A DNA stretch of 64,000 nucleotides, taken from contig NZ_SSXV01000019.1 in NCBI RefSeq assembly GCF_009469595.2, positions 33,026 through 97,025 of the forward strand, read 5' to 3'. Under the pieces are notes generated by a model. That model worked only from the letters and a program-made list of their open reading frames with translations, searched no databases and was not told where the DNA came from. Below, piece by piece: positions 62,960 to 64,000 of the stretch. Both the position numbers and the translations under genes were made by a program. The DNA is from Thauera sp. 2A1. Lineage in GTDB: Bacteria > Pseudomonadota > Gammaproteobacteria > Burkholderiales > Rhodocyclaceae. Position 1 is the first letter of the stretch; every line of letters starts with the position of its first letter.

Positions 62960-63129
62960 GGAATTCTCCAGTGATGAAGGGAAAGGCCGATGCCCGTCAG
63001 CACGGGTCCGGGCTGCGGAACGGGAAAGTGCAAGCACGCCGAGCGTTGATTGACGAGCCTCGGGTGCGAGGGTTCAGTATGGGTACCGGGAATTCTGGCA
63101 GAGAACGATGAGAAGGCGGGGCGGTTCAT
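62956..63129 (-). CDS. Possible 57-aa leader ORF coupled to gcvH
   Basis: An ATG at 63129 preceded by GGAGCCCTC opens a 57-codon frame (begins [15 protein letters not shown], ends LHHWRIP) whose TGA overlaps the gcvH start codon as ATGA. No similarity is recognised. The product is rich in Pro, Ser, Arg and His, and third positions are less GC-biased than in real genes nearby, so it may be a chance frame. If translated it would couple translation of gcvH to the riboswitch leader. Confidence 0.3.
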   Translation of the reverse strand: MNRPAFSSFSARIPGTHTEPSHPRLVNQRSACLHFPVPQPGPVLTGIGLSLHHWRIP

Positions 63130-63181
63130 GAGGGCTCCAGTTGATCACCAGAAGTGACAGAGGCGCAAAGCACTTTGCTCA

Positions 63182-63375
63182 GCTGCCCCCATCTGTCCCT
63201 TGTACCTGAGAGATTACGTCCTGCATGACGCCGGACGACTGCCCCTTCGGTGGATACGCAGGCGCTGATGCCCGTATCGCTCTCCAGATCTTTGCAAGCC
63301 GTGCGGTCCATTGTGCCTGAGCGATTCCGGGGATTACGCCTTCGGCGACTCTCTTCGAGTTCTCTCCCGCGCGAC
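63182..63375 (-). ncRNA. Tandem glycine riboswitch
   Basis: On the minus strand two aptamer-like units follow one another. The first starts with GGGAGAGAACTC near 63372 and includes GCCGAAGGCGTAATCCCC and CGCTCAGGCACAATGGACC; the second has CTGGAGAGCGATACGGG, ACCGAAGGGGCAGTC and AATCTCTCAGGTACAAGGGACAG, ending near 63185. This is the consensus layout of the gcvT-class double glycine aptamer, which activates glycine-cleavage genes when glycine is high. The next gene on the strand is gcvH, which supports the assignment. Boundaries are approximate. Confidence 0.93.
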
Positions 63376-63382
63376 GCGCGGA

Positions 63383-63412
63383 CAATAGCACTCGATCCAC
63401 ATGGCGGGCAAC
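63383..63412 (-). promoter_or_regulatory. Candidate promoter of the glycine-riboswitch transcript
   Basis: On the minus strand TTGCCC (63407-63412), an 18-base spacer ending in TGC, and TATTGT (63383-63388), an extended -10 type. Predicted transcription would start near 63376, right at the first base of the riboswitch. Confidence 0.55.
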
Positions 63413-63591
63413 CGGAAGTAACTTGGGCGACCGCGGCGCGTCGCACAATACACATCCATGTATATACGACCGATCGCCGCATGAGGTGGCTGTTCGTCCA
63501 ATCGACCCCCTCGCTCCTGGATGCCACTGGCGGCGCTATCGGCCAGTGCCCTCTATCCGCGCAAGCCATATCGCAATTTTCGGAAAGCCTG

Positions 63592-63619
63592 TTGACGTCT
63601 TTCCTTTGCTGTTTATAAT
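63592..63619 (+). promoter_or_regulatory. rRNA operon promoter P1
   Basis: TTGACG (63592-63597), 16-base spacer, TATAAT (63614-63619), followed by a GC-rich discriminator CCGCCCC as in stringently controlled rRNA promoters. An A/T-rich tract upstream (GCAATTTTCGGAAA) could be an UP element. Confidence 0.85.
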
Positions 63620-63742
63620 CCGCCCCTCTTTGAGCGCTGCGGTGGTTTTGGCTGTTGCGGTGCAGGGGGAAGCGGGAGGCGAGGAGCCTGTGTTGCGGGT
63701 CTGGTGGAGTTGGAGCCGGATTAGAAAGCGCGGCGCGGGGGG

Positions 63743-63771
63743 TTGACGAGTTGTTCTGAGTTGATCATAAT
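63743..63771 (+). promoter_or_regulatory. rRNA operon promoter P2
   Basis: TTGACG (63743-63748), 17-base spacer, CATAAT (63766-63771), about 150 bases downstream of P1. Tandem promoters of this kind are usual for rrn operons. Confidence 0.65.
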
Positions 63772-63782
63772 TTCGTTTCTCT

Positions 63783-63812
63783 GCTGCAGCGATGCAGCGG
63801 TTCTTTAAAAAG
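63783..63812 (+). promoter_or_regulatory. rRNA antitermination region (boxB-like hairpin and boxA)
   Basis: GCTGCA-GCGA-TGCAGC (63783-63798) forms a small hairpin like boxB, followed by GTTCTTTAAAAA (about 63800-63811), matching boxA, the NusB/S10 binding site in rrn leaders. Confidence 0.6.
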
Positions 63813-63933
63813 TTGAACAACCGATAAGTGTGGGTGCTTGGTTGTTGCGGCGAAGTCGTTTCGGCGGCTTTTGGTTTCGCAATGATTGGTGCTCATGCTG
63901 ATTAAGTCAGTATTTTGAGTACTTTGTAGGATT

Positions 63934-64000
63934 GAACTTAAGAGTTTGATCCTGGCTCAGATTGAACGCTGGCGGCATGCTTTACACATGCAAGTCGAAC
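63934..64000 (+). rRNA. 16S ribosomal RNA, first 67 bases
   Basis: The AGAGTTTGATCCTGGCTCAG sequence (63941-63960), used universally as the 5' end of 16S rRNA, followed by ATTGAACGCTGGCGGCATGC and TTTACACATGCAAGTCGAAC, typical of betaproteobacteria. Position 1 is placed by alignment to E. coli numbering, so the exact mature end may differ by a base or two. The gene continues beyond the window. Confidence 0.97.

Noticed and set aside
63541..63933. Open frames in the rRNA leader
   Set aside because: The interval is explained by P1, P2, boxB/boxA and the 16S leader; frames are short and lack ribosome sites.

Overview
This window is a chromosome segment of a high-GC betaproteobacterium, most likely of the Rhodocyclales (Thauera / Azoarcus / Aromatoleum group). 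The basis is gene content and style: FlhDC control of flagella, an rnfABCDGE-nth cluster, a c4-type dihaem cytochrome, exbBD-lpxK-kdsB-adk, very GC-rich third codon positions, and a 16S rRNA start of betaproteobacterial type at the right edge. Genus placement is inference; the partial 16S cannot settle it. Coding density is high, and there are no tRNA genes, CRISPR arrays, prophage or intact insertion sequences.

Layout. 1-9 kb: the 3' part of htpG, a yceI gene convergent with it across a strong hairpin, a membrane diguanylate cyclase, an MFS transporter, a yqeY-like gene and a lone FapA/DUF342 protein. 8-17 kb: an RND efflux pump with its lipoprotein adaptor, a nitronate-monooxygenase-like flavoprotein, and a ClC channel overlapping a SAM methyltransferase, divergent from a MarR regulator. 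17-21 kb: a tight operon of MoxR ATPase, degenerate EAL-HDOD protein and VWA protein. 21-25 kb: cytochrome c4, a cystathionine lyase-type enzyme, a roughly 310-bp composite inverted-repeat element, cysK, a class II glutamine amidotransferase and a DUF1841 gene. 25.5-31.5 kb: rsxABCDGE followed by nth on the minus strand. 31.5-34.3 kb: a Nudix hydrolase and an HDOD-REC-GGDEF protein.

34.4-42.9 kb is a motility and chemotaxis block: flhD, flhC, motA, motB, two cheV, cheY, cheZ, cheA. Its CheZ carries three N-terminal copies of a peptide resembling the CheY-binding motif of FliM, while CheA seems to lack the CheY-docking P2 domain. This is the most interesting observation in the window.

42.9-54.4 kb is housekeeping: transaldolase, a TruC-like pseudouridine synthase, sodB, xseA, exbB-exbD-lpxK-ycaR-kdsB, adk, a phosphofructokinase with mixed ATP/PPi signature residues, and ggt. 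54.6-59.4 kb holds two GH17-containing membrane proteins, one fused to a GT2 glycosyltransferase, with a small membrane protein between them; this is probably a beta-glucan locus. 59.5-63.4 kb carries gcvP and gcvH behind a tandem glycine riboswitch with a recognisable promoter, but no gcvT. The right end is the start of an rRNA operon with two tandem sigma-70-like promoters, antitermination elements and the first bases of 16S rRNA.
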